Shown here: in pieces, positions 11,094 through 19,494 of the stretch
Layout: the number at the start of each line of letters is the position of its first letter
Numbering within the stretch: position 1 is the first letter of the stretch
Origin: JBHOQS01 sp042408875
GTDB lineage: Bacteria; Chloroflexota; UBA11872; JBHOQS01
DNA: 64,000 bases
Reading direction: 5' to 3'
Assembly: GCA_042408875.1 (NCBI GenBank)
Contig: JBHOQS010000015.1
Span: 62,001-126,000 of the forward strand
Notes under the pieces: model-generated
Databases searched by the model: none
Told to the model about the DNA's origin: nothing
What the model saw: only the letters and a program-made list of their open reading frames with translations
Translations under genes and position numbers: made by a program

Positions 11094-11453
11094 CTTCTCT
11101 CCCCGCTCGTAGTGTGCGCGCACGATCGTCTTGATCCCGCCGCGCACGTTGAAGTCGCCGGTGACCGTCATGCGGATGGGATCTGTTGCTTCTACCAGGT
11201 CGTTCAGAATGCGGTTGACCACATCCTCGTGGAAGTGGCCTTCTTCCCGGAACGACCAGAAGTAGAGCTTCAGCGACTTGAGCTCCACGCAGCGCGGCCC
11301 CGGCACGTATTTGATATTGATCGTGGCGAAGTCCGGCTGCCCGGTCATCGGGCAGACACAGGTGAACTCCGGACAGGTGATGTCAATCTCGTACTCGCGG
11401 TACGGATGCGGGTTCGGGAATGTCTCAAGCTTCTTGGATGGCTGTGTCGGCAT
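11085..11453 (-). CDS. queF: NADPH-dependent 7-cyano-7-deazaguanine reductase QueF (type I)
   Basis: A 122-residue cytoplasmic enzyme that reduces preQ0 to preQ1 in queuosine tRNA modification. The diagnostic segment CPMTGQPDFATI carries the catalytic Cys34 and Asp41, and LKSLKLYFWSFREEGHFHE is the usual substrate/NADPH region. The length matches the small, T-fold type I form. The ATG at 11453 was chosen because it has GGAAG about 9-11 nt upstream and gives the usual N-terminus; the frame stays open to 11513. No other que gene is adjacent. I looked for a preQ1 riboswitch upstream and did not find one, but three direct repeats lie 81-118 bp before the start. Confidence 0.95.
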   Translation of the reverse strand: MPTQPSKKLETFPNPHPYREYEIDITCPEFTCVCPMTGQPDFATINIKYVPGPRCVELKSLKLYFWSFREEGHFHEDVVNRILNDLVEATDPIRMTVTGDFNVRGGIKTIVRAHYERGEKST

Positions 11454-11533
11454 CGCTCGTTCTTCCGCGTCAATACAACCTGTCGCCGGCGTCTCTCCAC
11501 GCCACCGGCGCAAAACACACCTTGAGCTTTTTT

Positions 11534-11571
11534 CTTTATGATAACTTTCTTTATGGTGACTTTATGGTAAC
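11534..11571. repeat. Three direct repeats CTTTATGRTRAC upstream of queF
   Basis: CTTTATGATAAC (11534-11545), CTTTATGGTGAC (11549-11560) and CTTTATGGTAAC (11560-11571) form a 38-bp AT-rich array with 15 and 11 bp periods. It lies in the 145-bp gap between queF and the upstream binding-protein gene, both on the minus strand. It has the look of a multi-site operator. Confidence 0.7.
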
Positions 11572-11598
11572 TCTCCGGGCAGTTGGTTGCCAGGCCGG

Positions 11599-12843
11599 TC
11601 ACACCCCGCTCGATCGATCTTGAGAAACAGCCAGGAGAGCTCCCACCGCCCGGCGAAGTGCAGCGCGGTGCGGGGAGAGCGGCAGGGCAGCGCCGTACCG
11701 CTCGACCAGCCGCATCACGTCGCCGATGCGGCGCTCGCGCAGAAAGCCCTGCGCCGACACGCTCTTGCGCGGCGGGACGGTAGAGAGCGTCTCGTTCCAG
11801 CGCAGCGACGGGTCAGTCTCGCTCAGGAAGCTAATCAACTCCCAGGCTGGATCGTGCACCGGGCTCTCCTGCACGATGGCCAGGAATGCCACGCCGACGA
11901 GGGCCACGCGGCGGTACGGCGTCCCACTCTCCAGCTCCGGCAGTGGGGGATCGCCCACGAGGAGATCGTCCAGCCGGTCCGGCGCGTACTTGGCCACCGC
12001 GCGCACGGCCGTCAGGCCGCCGTAGGCCGCGGCGACCGTCCCGGCGGCAAGCGGCGGGATGTCACCAGCCGGTGTAGCGAGGCCACCCGCCGTCGCGGCA
12101 CGCTGGCGCTCGCGTAGGAAGGCCAGCGTGCGCTGCGCCTCGGCCCCCGCCAGGTCATCCGGATGCTCGAGGAAACGCCCGAACGCTGCGGCAAGTTGCT
12201 GAAACTCTAGCTCAGAGGGAGCCGAGAACCCCCGACGCACCAGACGGCCACCCTGCACGCGGGCTAGCCGGCCGGCAACGTTGACCTGCTCCGCCCAGGT
12301 TGACGGCGGCGCGCTGATGCCTGCCTCACGCAGGAGATCGCCGCGGAAGAAGTAGGCGCGCGGCGCCAGGAGCTGCGGCATGCCGACGAGCCGGCCCTCC
12401 CAGCGGCTGCCGGCCAGACCAGCGTCGAACAGCTCCTCGCGGTCTTTCCACGCGCCGATGCGCGGGCCTAACGGCACGAGCACGCCGCGGTGAGCTAGCG
12501 CACCACCACTCTCGGCAGAGCACTGCACTACGTCTGGCGCCTGCCCCGCTGCCAGGGCCGTCTCCACCCGCTCGGGCAGCTCACTCGAGGTCAGCCACTC
12601 GGCAGTGACACGCCAGTGCGGAAACCGCTGCCGGAAGCCGGGCGCCAGCACGTCACGCCAGAGTTGCTGCGTTGCCGCGGTCCATTCGGTGGCCCAGATC
12701 CGTAGCTCGACCGACTGTGGCGGTACCGGCGTTGGCAGTGGGGGCGGCCGGCGTGGCCCCGGTCCGCCACACGCGAGCAGTGCCCCTCCGGCCCCGGTGG
12801 TCAGGGCTACAAGACAACGGCGGGTCAGAGACTTCGAGCTCAT
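11599..12843 (-). CDS. Extracellular solute-binding lipoprotein, family 1 (sugar ABC importer)
   Basis: A 414-residue binding protein. MSSKSLTRRCLVALTTGAGG is followed by the lipobox ALLAC, then a proline-rich linker (PPPLPTPVPP) to the mature domain ELRIWATEWTAATQQLWRD, ALAAGQAPDVVQCSAESG, PQLLAPRAYFFRGDLLREAG and WELISFLSETDPSLRW. The frame remains open upstream to 13344, but the ATG at 12843 sits directly at the signal peptide, and the longer frame would run across the divergent gene at 13006. It is the third sugar-binding lipoprotein in 5 kb with no permease. queF lies downstream on the same strand but is separated by the repeat array and probably has its own promoter. Confidence 0.9.
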   Translation of the reverse strand: MSSKSLTRRCLVALTTGAGGALLACGGPGPRRPPPLPTPVPPQSVELRIWATEWTAATQQLWRDVLAPGFRQRFPHWRVTAEWLTSSELPERVETALAAGQAPDVVQCSAESGGALAHRGVLVPLGPRIGAWKDREELFDAGLAGSRWEGRLVGMPQLLAPRAYFFRGDLLREAGISAPPSTWAEQVNVAGRLARVQGGRLVRRGFSAPSELEFQQLAAAFGRFLEHPDDLAGAEAQRTLAFLRERQRAATAGGLATPAGDIPPLAAGTVAAAYGGLTAVRAVAKYAPDRLDDLLVGDPPLPELESGTPYRRVALVGVAFLAIVQESPVHDPAWELISFLSETDPSLRWNETLSTVPPRKSVSAQGFLRERRIGDVMRLVERYGAALPLSPHRAALRRAVGALLAVSQDRSSGV

Positions 12844-13005
12844 GCTACAGGGTTTGCAGGGATGTGCAGCGGACTCGACGCTGCACCCGTGAGCGTGTAC
12901 AGTAAGCAGTGCGCGGCCGATCCCCCGCGTCCGTACTCGACAGGGTACTGTACCGACCGCGTCGGTGCAAACGCGGGGGCGGCGCACTGCGCGGGAGGCG
13001 TGACC

Positions 13006-13578
13006 GTGTGGAACATCGCGGAGCGAAGAGCAGAGCCAGCCGGCCGGTCCGGCACTGGACGCGCTTGGCCTTCCGTGGAGGAGCGCAGCCAGGCGATCGT
13101 TGCCGCCCTGGAGGAGATCCGGCCAGACATGATCCTGACGATCCCAAGTAGCACACTCAAACACGTCCTGGCCGCCTTCGAAGGGCGCGCTGACATCCCC
13201 GTCGTGCCGCTGACGCGTGAGGAGGAGGGTGTCGGGATCGCTGCCGGCATGGCACTGGGTGGCGGCCGGCCGGTGCTGGTGATTCAGGACAACGGCCTGG
13301 GGAACAGCCTCACTGCACTGACCACCTTCCCGCAGGCCTACCATATTCCGCTCCTTGTACTTGTGTCACAGCGTGGTGGACTCGGCGAGTACAATTCGAT
13401 GATCCATACATTCTGCGAGCACGTGGAAGACATTGTGAAGGCGGCGGGTCTGCGCGCCTTCAGCCTGGACGGGCGGACCCCGGCCGAGCAGTGGCGCACA
13501 ACGATCGTCAAAGCCTACGAGTACGCCCAGATCACGCACCGCCCGGTGCTGGTGCTGTGTAACCTGATGGGGTTCTAG
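13006..13578 (+). CDS. Thiamine-diphosphate decarboxylase, alpha (PYR-domain) subunit, sulfopyruvate/phosphonopyruvate type
   Basis: A 190-residue protein resembling the N-terminal PYR domain of sulfopyruvate (ComD) and phosphonopyruvate decarboxylases. It shows MILTIPSSTLKHVLAAF, the TREEEGVGIAAGMALGGG segment with the glutamate that activates the cofactor, and NGLGNSLTALTTF. The active enzyme needs the beta subunit encoded 1 nt downstream. GTG at 13006 is preferred, with GGGAGG 7 nt upstream; a GTG at 13000 is too close to that site. Known partners of this family act in coenzyme M synthesis or on phosphonates; neither pathway is otherwise visible here, so the keto-acid substrate is open. 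The 162-bp divergent gap upstream contains GGTAC-T-GTACC (12944-12954) and a 6-bp hairpin (12952-12966). Confidence 0.85.
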   Translation: MWNIAERRAEPAGRSGTGRAWPSVEERSQAIVAALEEIRPDMILTIPSSTLKHVLAAFEGRADIPVVPLTREEEGVGIAAGMALGGGRPVLVIQDNGLGNSLTALTTFPQAYHIPLLVLVSQRGGLGEYNSMIHTFCEHVEDIVKAAGLRAFSLDGRTPAEQWRTTIVKAYEYAQITHRPVLVLCNLMGF

Positions 13579-13579
13579 C

Positions 13580-14146
13580 ATGACCAGACAGGATGCGCTG
13601 CGACTGATCATCCAGGAGTTCCCCCGCGAGCCGATCATCGTCACGCTCGGCCAGACCGTGCGGGAGCTCGTGGCCTTAGGACGCAGCGACAATCACTTGT
13701 ACGTCCTCGACTCGATGGGCCTCCCACCGGCCATCGGCCTTGGCCTGAGTCTGTCGCCCGCAGCGCAGAAGTTCGACAAGACGGTCGTCATCGAGGGCGA
13801 CGGCAGCCTGCTGATGGGCCTCTCCACGCTGGCGACGGTAGGGGCGCTCCAGCCGGAGCGCTACCTGTTAGTCGTGCTCGACAACGGCGCCTACGCTTCG
13901 ACCGGCGGGCAGCCGACCGCGGCGCCGGTGATCGACTTCTGCCGCATCGCCGAGGCGTGCAGGATGGCAGCGCGCCAGGTCCAGGACGAAGAAGGTCTGC
14001 GCGAAGCGCTGCGCTGGGGCCGCGCCGTGCGGCAGCCGGCGCTCATTCGAGCGTACATTGATAATACGAATGTCTCCACGCCATACTTTCTAGAGGATCC
14101 TGTTGGCCTGGCCGAGCGCTTCCAGCGCTACCTGGAGCAGGCCTGA
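13580..14146 (+). CDS. Thiamine-diphosphate decarboxylase, beta (PP-domain) subunit, sulfopyruvate/phosphonopyruvate type
   Basis: A 188-residue partner of the preceding subunit. The cofactor-binding motif is EGDGSLLMGLSTLATV (GDGS at residues 73-76), ending about 28 residues later in DNGAYASTGGQPT; the Asp-Gly-Ser and Asn ligate the Mg-diphosphate. SMGLPPAIGLGLSL is also typical of ComE-type subunits. The start ATG is 1 nt after the alpha stop, so the two are translated together. The split into two short chains is the archaeal ComDE arrangement; many bacterial phosphonopyruvate decarboxylases are single chains. It ends 18 nt from the convergent enolase-superfamily gene. Confidence 0.87.
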   Translation: MTRQDALRLIIQEFPREPIIVTLGQTVRELVALGRSDNHLYVLDSMGLPPAIGLGLSLSPAAQKFDKTVVIEGDGSLLMGLSTLATVGALQPERYLLVVLDNGAYASTGGQPTAAPVIDFCRIAEACRMAARQVQDEEGLREALRWGRAVRQPALIRAYIDNTNVSTPYFLEDPVGLAERFQRYLEQA

Positions 14147-14163
14147 GGCCAGTGCACGGGCGG

Positions 14164-15369
14164 CTAACCAGTACAGGTGGAGCTGGCCACGGAGTACGTT
14201 GCGATCAGGCGCTCGTCGAGCTCGATGCCCAGCCCCGGGCCATCCGGCACGTGCAGGTAGCCTTCCACATCGATGTGCGTCACGGGCGGATGCGCCAGCT
14301 CCTCACGAAAGAGGTTAGGCGTGCGGTCCAGCTCGAAGAGAGGCTCGATGGGCTTGAGGGCAGGCGGGGTATCAGGCAGCGCCGCGGCAAAGTGGAGCGC
14401 CGCGGCCACGGCTACCGCGGAGCCCCAGACATGCGGCAAGCAGCGCACGCCCCAGGCGCTGGCCAGGGTAGCGATCTTGCGCGCCTCTGAAAGACCGCCG
14501 CACGCGGCTACATCCGGCTGGGCGATGTCTACAGCGCGCCGGGCGATCAGCTCACGAAAGCCGTAGCGGGTAAACACCGCCTCGCCCCCGACGATCGCGA
14601 TGCCACGGGGACCCAGCGCCTGTTTGACCTGGAGATAGCCCTCGATGTCCTCCGGCGGTACCGGCTCCTCGAACCAGCAGATGTCCAGCCCACCGTCAGC
14701 CAGCCGCAACCCCAGCCAGGTGGCCGCCGCCGCGTCGTACGCATGGTTGGCATCGATCATCAAGAGGGGGTCTGTCCCAATCGCCCGGCGCACTGCCCGC
14801 GCGTTGCGGACATCCTCGTCCAGGCCGAAGCCGACCTTCAGCTTCACGGCGCGGAAGCCCTGCGCGACGTACGCCGCCGCCTCCTCAGCCAGCGCGGCGC
14901 TTTGCTCGGGCCAGTCGCTGCCATGCCCGGCGCCCCGATGGTACAGTCCGGTGGCATAGGCGCGGATGCGAGGGCGCCGGGCTCCGCCCAGGAGTGTGCT
15001 CACCGGCACACCCAGAGCGCGGCCGGCGAGGTCGTGCAGGGCGATGTCAACAGCGCTCAGCGCCTCGATCGGGATACCCGCCTGTCCGTGATCGCGCAGC
15101 CGGTTGTAGAGTTCATCCCAGAGTGCATCGATCGCCAGGGGATCGCGGCCCAGCAGGAGCGGCGCGTAGATGTGCTGCACGACGGCGGCGGTGGCTTCCG
15201 GCGGGCCGAACGCCTCACCCCAGCCGCGCAGGCCGGAGTCAGCGCGCAGCTCGACCAGCATGGTCGAGCGAGAGCGATACCACGCCTGCGAGTAGGCGAA
15301 CACCTGGCCCGCGGGCAGGTCGTGGCGCAGGATGTGCACTACTACAGCGGCAATCTTCATCGCCGCCAT
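14164..15369 (-). CDS. Mandelate racemase / muconate lactonizing enzyme family protein (enolase superfamily)
   Basis: A 401-residue Mg-dependent enzyme that abstracts the proton alpha to a carboxylate. Catalytic features are the KxK pair Lys176/Lys178 (AVKLKVGFG), metal ligands Asp206 (IDANHAY), a glutamate at 234/235 (FEEPVPPED) and Glu263 (GGEAVF), and His313 (LPHVWGS). This set fits the mandelate-racemase subgroup, whose members include sugar-acid dehydratases and lactone cycloisomerases. It is last in a minus-strand set with a small unknown, an ADP-ribosylglycohydrolase homologue, a sugar-binding protein and a LacI regulator, so a sugar acid or lactone substrate is likely. An in-frame ATG at 15360 is an alternative start. 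Confidence 0.9.
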   Translation of the reverse strand: MAAMKIAAVVVHILRHDLPAGQVFAYSQAWYRSRSTMLVELRADSGLRGWGEAFGPPEATAAVVQHIYAPLLLGRDPLAIDALWDELYNRLRDHGQAGIPIEALSAVDIALHDLAGRALGVPVSTLLGGARRPRIRAYATGLYHRGAGHGSDWPEQSAALAEEAAAYVAQGFRAVKLKVGFGLDEDVRNARAVRRAIGTDPLLMIDANHAYDAAAATWLGLRLADGGLDICWFEEPVPPEDIEGYLQVKQALGPRGIAIVGGEAVFTRYGFRELIARRAVDIAQPDVAACGGLSEARKIATLASAWGVRCLPHVWGSAVAVAAALHFAAALPDTPPALKPIEPLFELDRTPNLFREELAHPPVTHIDVEGYLHVPDGPGLGIELDERLIATYSVASSTCTG

Positions 15370-15411
15370 TATTCATCGCCACGGCCCACGGTGCAAGAGC
15401 TGACACGCCCG

Positions 15412-15771
15412 CTACTGGTGCGCCGCCCACTCGAGCAGGCGGCTCCACAGCTCGTACTCAGTGGTATTCCGGGCGACGATACGCTGGTCGGGCTCGACGA
15501 TCTCCTCGCCGAGGGCCGTGAACTCGCCCCGCTCCGGGTGCAGCAGGTCAAGGTAGGCCGCTCCCCGCTCCAGGGTCGAGCCTTGCGGCACGAGTAGCAG
15601 CCGTTGCAGATCGTCGGCGGACCAGTCCCGCAAGAGCTCACGGACCTGCTCATCATCATAGGCGGTCAGGCCGGGCTCCCCGGCTACTTCGCCCAGGAAG
15701 CGTCGGTCGCGTCGGTCGATGCCAGGCTGAGCAGGTGATCGCCCGGCAACCTCGTCAGGGATATGCTGCAT
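15412..15771 (-). CDS. Small conserved-looking hypothetical protein
   Basis: A 119-residue acidic soluble protein with no signal peptide or membrane segment and no family I recognise. The coding call rests on GGAGG about 12 nt before the ATG, an N-terminus that begins after the stop of the upstream gene, and a fit in a same-strand series (42 nt to the next gene). The centre is rich in Asp, Glu and Leu (DDEQVRELLRDWSADDLQRL), suggesting a helical fold. It may be an accessory protein of the sugar operon. Confidence 0.6.
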   Translation of the reverse strand: MQHIPDEVAGRSPAQPGIDRRDRRFLGEVAGEPGLTAYDDEQVRELLRDWSADDLQRLLLVPQGSTLERGAAYLDLLHPERGEFTALGEEIVEPDQRIVARNTTEYELWSRLLEWAAHQ

Positions 15772-15850
15772 GGCTTCTTCGCCTCCTGTCTCTGCGGGCA
15801 GCGGCTCTGCCGCCCTCGACCCGGCTGGACGTGCCGGGGCCCTCCGTGGC

Positions 15851-16882
15851 CTACGCCATCGCCTGCAAGCTGCGCAGGGCCTGGCAGCGCGCCTCCTGCG
15901 CGGCGATACGGCGCAGCAAGAGATCGTAAAGCTGCTGCGCCAGTGCTGCTTGATCGACCCGGTTCTGGGCCTCTACCAGTTGCACCCAGCGCTCAGGGAA
16001 GGCGCTGCGTCCCTGGAGCGCACCGGCGATCGAGCCGCCGATGGTGGCGATGGTGTCGGCGTCACGGCCAAAGTTAGCACAGTAGCGCACTGTCTGCACT
16101 GCATCCCCGCGAGCCAGCACGAACAGTGCCAGCGCTACCGGGACGCTCTCCCGCGGATCCACTGCGGTGCTCCGGCCAGCCGTCTCGTCATTGCCCGGCC
16201 AGGGCAAGAGATAGTCCCGGTAGTAGGCGGCGCGGAAGCGGCGGTAGTCGCCCTCGGACTGCGCCAGCTCGACCGCAGTCTTGATATAGCGCGGCATCTC
16301 GCTGGACGGATCCAGGTAGCGCCAGGAGGCCTCGACCACCGACTCTGGCGTGGCGTCAGGCGCCAGCGCGGCAGCGACGGCTGCGGCTGCGGCGCTGGCG
16401 CCGTCCTGAGGAAAGCCGGAGTGGATGAGCTGAGTCACGTAATAGGCATCGCGCACAGCAGCCGCAGGGTCTCCGGCGTCGATGATGCCAATCGGCGAGA
16501 TGCACATCGCCGACGAGTTCGAGACCATGTTCCCGCGCCCGGCCTCCCGAGGCGGCACGCCCTGCACGAAGACTTTGTAGTAGGCATTGACGACCGGGGT
16601 ATAGAACATGCGAAGCTGCATGCGCTCGCGCCAGACCTCGGCCCAGTGGTCCGGCGCCGGCGGCCCGCCAGCGCGCAGGATCGCCTCGCAGAGCATATGC
16701 TTGAGCGCGGAGTCGTCGGTGGCGGTGCCGGCGGGCCCCTTGCCATAATCGAGCAGGTCGGTGATCTCACCGACCTGCTGCTCGATCAGGCGGTAATGCT
16801 TGCCCTCTGCGGGCCCGCCCAACGCATCGCCAATCAGACCGCCTACCAGGCAGCCGGCGATGCGGTCCAGAAGCCGGTTCAT
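15851..16882 (-). CDS. ADP-ribosylglycohydrolase-family enzyme
   Basis: A 343-residue protein of the ARH/DraG fold. The N-terminal Mg site motif is GTATDDSALKHML (Asp56, Asp57), and the C-terminal motif is ANFGRDADTIATIGGSIAGAL, which supplies the other metal aspartates. Classical members remove ADP-ribose from proteins; homologues inside sugar operons probably act on N- or O-glycosidic small molecules. Here it lies between a sugar-binding lipoprotein and an enolase-superfamily enzyme, favouring a metabolic role. AGAGGAG precedes the ATG by 6 nt. The gap to the upstream binding-protein gene is 72 nt. Confidence 0.9.
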   Translation of the reverse strand: MNRLLDRIAGCLVGGLIGDALGGPAEGKHYRLIEQQVGEITDLLDYGKGPAGTATDDSALKHMLCEAILRAGGPPAPDHWAEVWRERMQLRMFYTPVVNAYYKVFVQGVPPREAGRGNMVSNSSAMCISPIGIIDAGDPAAAVRDAYYVTQLIHSGFPQDGASAAAAAVAAALAPDATPESVVEASWRYLDPSSEMPRYIKTAVELAQSEGDYRRFRAAYYRDYLLPWPGNDETAGRSTAVDPRESVPVALALFVLARGDAVQTVRYCANFGRDADTIATIGGSIAGALQGRSAFPERWVQLVEAQNRVDQAALAQQLYDLLLRRIAAQEARCQALRSLQAMA

Positions 16883-16954
16883 GCTTTACTCCTCTGTAAA
16901 AATGCAAAACACACACCAGAGTTTTCTATAGGAGGATTCACAGCGTCTCTGCCG

Positions 16955-18298
16955 CTACGGCTTCAGTACGCGTCCTTCGTTCTTGGCGATCTCCCACTGC
17001 TGCTGCAGACGGGCCGTCCATTCCTTGGGCTGCATCTGTCCTTGCAAGATAGCTTTCAGCCCATCCCAGTATTCATCAACGAACTTCGCCGGCGACACAA
17101 CGCTGATGTTATAGCCCATCTCTTCACCGGTGGCAATCGTGCGCAGGGCTGCTCGCACTCCTTCAGGGACCTGGTAATCGTCAGGTTTGAAAGGCGTGGG
17201 GCTCACCTGGATCAAGATTTCCACCCACAGTTTCTGCGCTGCCGGGCTCATCAGATGGTCGATCCAGGCGATGGACGCCTCCACATTCTTCGTCTTGCTG
17301 TTGACCGAGAAACCACCGCCGATGCCGCCGGCTACAGTGAGCCTGATGTTCGGGTTCACCAGTGGGAACGGGAAGTAGCCGTAGTCAAAGCCGAGGAACT
17401 GCTGCTTATTGCGCTCGTAGGTCGCCAGCGCCCACGTCCCGTTGGGCCACATCGCCACCTTGCCGGAGGGGAAGTCATTGCCGGCGTTCCACTGCGGGTC
17501 GTAGGGGTTCTTGGGCAGGTACTCCAGGTTCTGGAGATCGACGATGAGCTGCGCGGCGCGGGTCGGTCCCTCGCTATCCCAGCGTCCGTTGCGGTACAGG
17601 ATCTCCTCCGTGCCGTCCTTGCCGATCACAGCCATGAGGATTGCGCTGTAGAGATGTCCCGGCGACGCCCGGCCGGTCGCCACGGTCAGCGGCTGCACAC
17701 CGGCGGCTTTGATCGTCTTGCACAGGGTGAGGAGCTGGTCGTAGTCCGACGGCAACTGGCAGATGCCGAGTTCGTCGAAGACTCGCTTGTTATAAAACAC
17801 GGGAATAAACTCGACCTCATGCGGCACGCCCCAGGTCTTGCCGTTGATCATGCCGCGCTTGCGTGCCCAGGGGAAGATGCGCTTAAGGTTAGGCATCGTA
17901 GCGTAGTAGGGGTCAAGGGCCAGCACCTGTTCGGCATCGACCAACGGCTGCTGATAGGACGGCGGGATATCGCGTTGCCAGGTATCCGGGCCGATGCCCG
18001 CGGCCAGGGCGGCGAAAAGCTTCTGCTCGCGGTTTTCGCCGGCCGGCGGGCCAATGACATTGACCGTGACCTGGGGATACACCTGCGCGAAGCTCTTCAG
18101 CATCTCGTCCCAGAGCCGCCTGGCCAGGTCGCTGCCGCTCTCTGCCCAGAACTCAATCGTGCCAGACGGCGCAGCGCTCCTGGCCGGCGCCGGCTGAGCT
18201 GGTGCGCTGGCGCGACACGCTGAGAGCAGTGCAGTAATTCCTGCGGCACTGGTCTGCAGCCACATGCGGCGGCTCTGACGGATCGGACGTATGTTCAC
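16955..18298 (-). CDS. Extracellular solute-binding lipoprotein, family 1 (sugar ABC importer)
   Basis: A 447-residue binding protein starting at GTG 18298, with AGGAGGT 7 nt upstream. RQSRRMWLQTSAAGITALLSAC is a signal peptide with a lipobox (written here as RRMWLQTSAAG and ALLSAC). The mature domain carries TIEFWAESGSDLARRLWDEM, VEFIPVFYNKRVFDELG, GKVAMWPNGTWALATYE and GGIGGGFSVNSKTKNVEA. It is probably the sugar-capture component for the downstream ARH-fold and enolase-superfamily enzymes, under the LacI regulator upstream. No permease or ATPase gene is in this operon, so it must use ones encoded elsewhere. Confidence 0.93.
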   Translation of the reverse strand: MNIRPIRQSRRMWLQTSAAGITALLSACRASAPAQPAPARSAAPSGTIEFWAESGSDLARRLWDEMLKSFAQVYPQVTVNVIGPPAGENREQKLFAALAAGIGPDTWQRDIPPSYQQPLVDAEQVLALDPYYATMPNLKRIFPWARKRGMINGKTWGVPHEVEFIPVFYNKRVFDELGICQLPSDYDQLLTLCKTIKAAGVQPLTVATGRASPGHLYSAILMAVIGKDGTEEILYRNGRWDSEGPTRAAQLIVDLQNLEYLPKNPYDPQWNAGNDFPSGKVAMWPNGTWALATYERNKQQFLGFDYGYFPFPLVNPNIRLTVAGGIGGGFSVNSKTKNVEASIAWIDHLMSPAAQKLWVEILIQVSPTPFKPDDYQVPEGVRAALRTIATGEEMGYNISVVSPAKFVDEYWDGLKAILQGQMQPKEWTARLQQQWEIAKNEGRVLKP

Positions 18299-18475
18299 GG
18301 CGCTACCTCCTGTGCACTGTTCCCGAGACCTCTGCCACTACCTCCTGGGGAGCCTCTGCCACACAACACGTCGTCCCATGTGTCAGGCTGTGAGCAGGGC
18401 CTGCGGCGGCATTCTGTCCCGCGCTCGTTGTGTCCTGGCCAGACCCTGCTCCGACGGCCGGTGGCCATCCTAGGA

Positions 18476-19483
18476 TCAGCTCGAGCCCCGCACGACCAGC
18501 CGGGCCGGCAGCATCTCGTGGCGCGGCTCCGGCGGGGCCTGCCCGCCCAGCCGCGCCAGCAAGAGCTCGGCGGCAGTGGCGCCGAGCATGGCGACCGGCT
18601 GGGCGACAACCGTCAGCCCTGGCTGCATCAGGGCGGTCCAGGTCGTGTCGTCGAACCCGACCAGCGCCAGGTCATCCGGGATGCGCAGGCCCCGATCGCG
18701 CACCTCCCGCACCATCCCGAGCGCGCTCAGGTTGTTCGCCGCGATGATCGCATCCGGGGGTGGGCGCAGCGCCAGGAGCTGCGCCGTCGCCGTCCGGCCG
18801 CCGGCCTCCGTGTAGTCGCCCGGGGCCACCAGCTCTGAATCGACCGGCAGCCCGTGCATGCGCAAGGCCTGCCGGTAGCCTTCGAGCTTGTCGTCGGCGG
18901 TGGAGATGCCTGGCGGCCCGGCGATGAAGCCGATGCGCCGGCGGCCGCGCGCCACCAGGTGTGCCACTGCTTCGTATGCACCAGTCCGTACATCCACCGC
19001 CACCCAGTCCCATGGTGCGCCGGGGATACGCCGGTCCATCAGGACCACCGGCAGCGATGCCGGGATCAGCGCCAGCAGTTGCGCCGCAGCGATCTGGGTG
19101 GGAGCGAGCACCAGCCCATCGACGCGGCCAGCGCAGAGTACCTGCACGTCCCGCCGTTCGGCGCCGGGGTCTCGCGCCGCGTTGGAGACCAGCGTGGCAT
19201 AGCCGGCGGTGGCCAGGGTATCCTGCGCAGCCTGCACCGCCTCGGTAAAGTGGGGGTTCATGATCGTCGGGATGACGATGCCGACGGCCTGCGTCCGCTG
19301 GGTGCGCAGGCCACGGGCCAGCGCGTTAGGCTGGTAGCCCACCCGCCGCGCTGCAGCCATAACGTGCTGGCGCAGGACGGGGTGCACCGTTGGATGTCCG
19401 TTCAGGGCCCGCGAGGCCGTCGAGACAGACACGCCCGCCTCGCGGGCCACGTCCTCTAGCTTCGGGATGCGGGGCTCAGACAT
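18476..19483 (-). CDS. LacI-family transcriptional regulator
   Basis: A 335-residue repressor-type protein. Residues about 7-52 form the LacI helix-turn-helix and hinge (KLEDVAREAGVSVSTASRAL, YQPNALARGLRTQRT). The sugar-binding core has VGIVIPTIMNPHFTEAVQAA, DGLVLAPTQ, VVLMDRRIPG, RIGFIAGPP and ALVGFDDTTW. It probably controls the downstream minus-strand genes (16955 to 14164) in response to a sugar or sugar acid. A LacI-like operator lies 12 bp before its start, implying autoregulation. The 177-bp gap to the binding-protein gene shows no clear second operator. Confidence 0.93.
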   Translation of the reverse strand: MSEPRIPKLEDVAREAGVSVSTASRALNGHPTVHPVLRQHVMAAARRVGYQPNALARGLRTQRTQAVGIVIPTIMNPHFTEAVQAAQDTLATAGYATLVSNAARDPGAERRDVQVLCAGRVDGLVLAPTQIAAAQLLALIPASLPVVLMDRRIPGAPWDWVAVDVRTGAYEAVAHLVARGRRRIGFIAGPPGISTADDKLEGYRQALRMHGLPVDSELVAPGDYTEAGGRTATAQLLALRPPPDAIIAANNLSALGMVREVRDRGLRIPDDLALVGFDDTTWTALMQPGLTVVAQPVAMLGATAAELLLARLGGQAPPEPRHEMLPARLVVRGSS

Positions 19484-19494
19484 CGATTGTCCTC

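Noticed and set aside
11454..11598. preQ1 riboswitch upstream of queF
   Set aside because: No preQ1 aptamer-like hairpin and A-rich tail was found; the region is taken up by the three direct repeats.
12844..13344. 167-residue upstream extension of the binding lipoprotein ending at 11599
   Set aside because: It would place the signal peptide inside the protein and run through the divergent decarboxylase gene.
15770..18223. 817-codon open frame on the plus strand
   Set aside because: It is antisense to the ARH-fold and sugar-binding genes, which have intact motifs; GC-rich third positions create such open antisense frames. Its translation has no recognisable domain.
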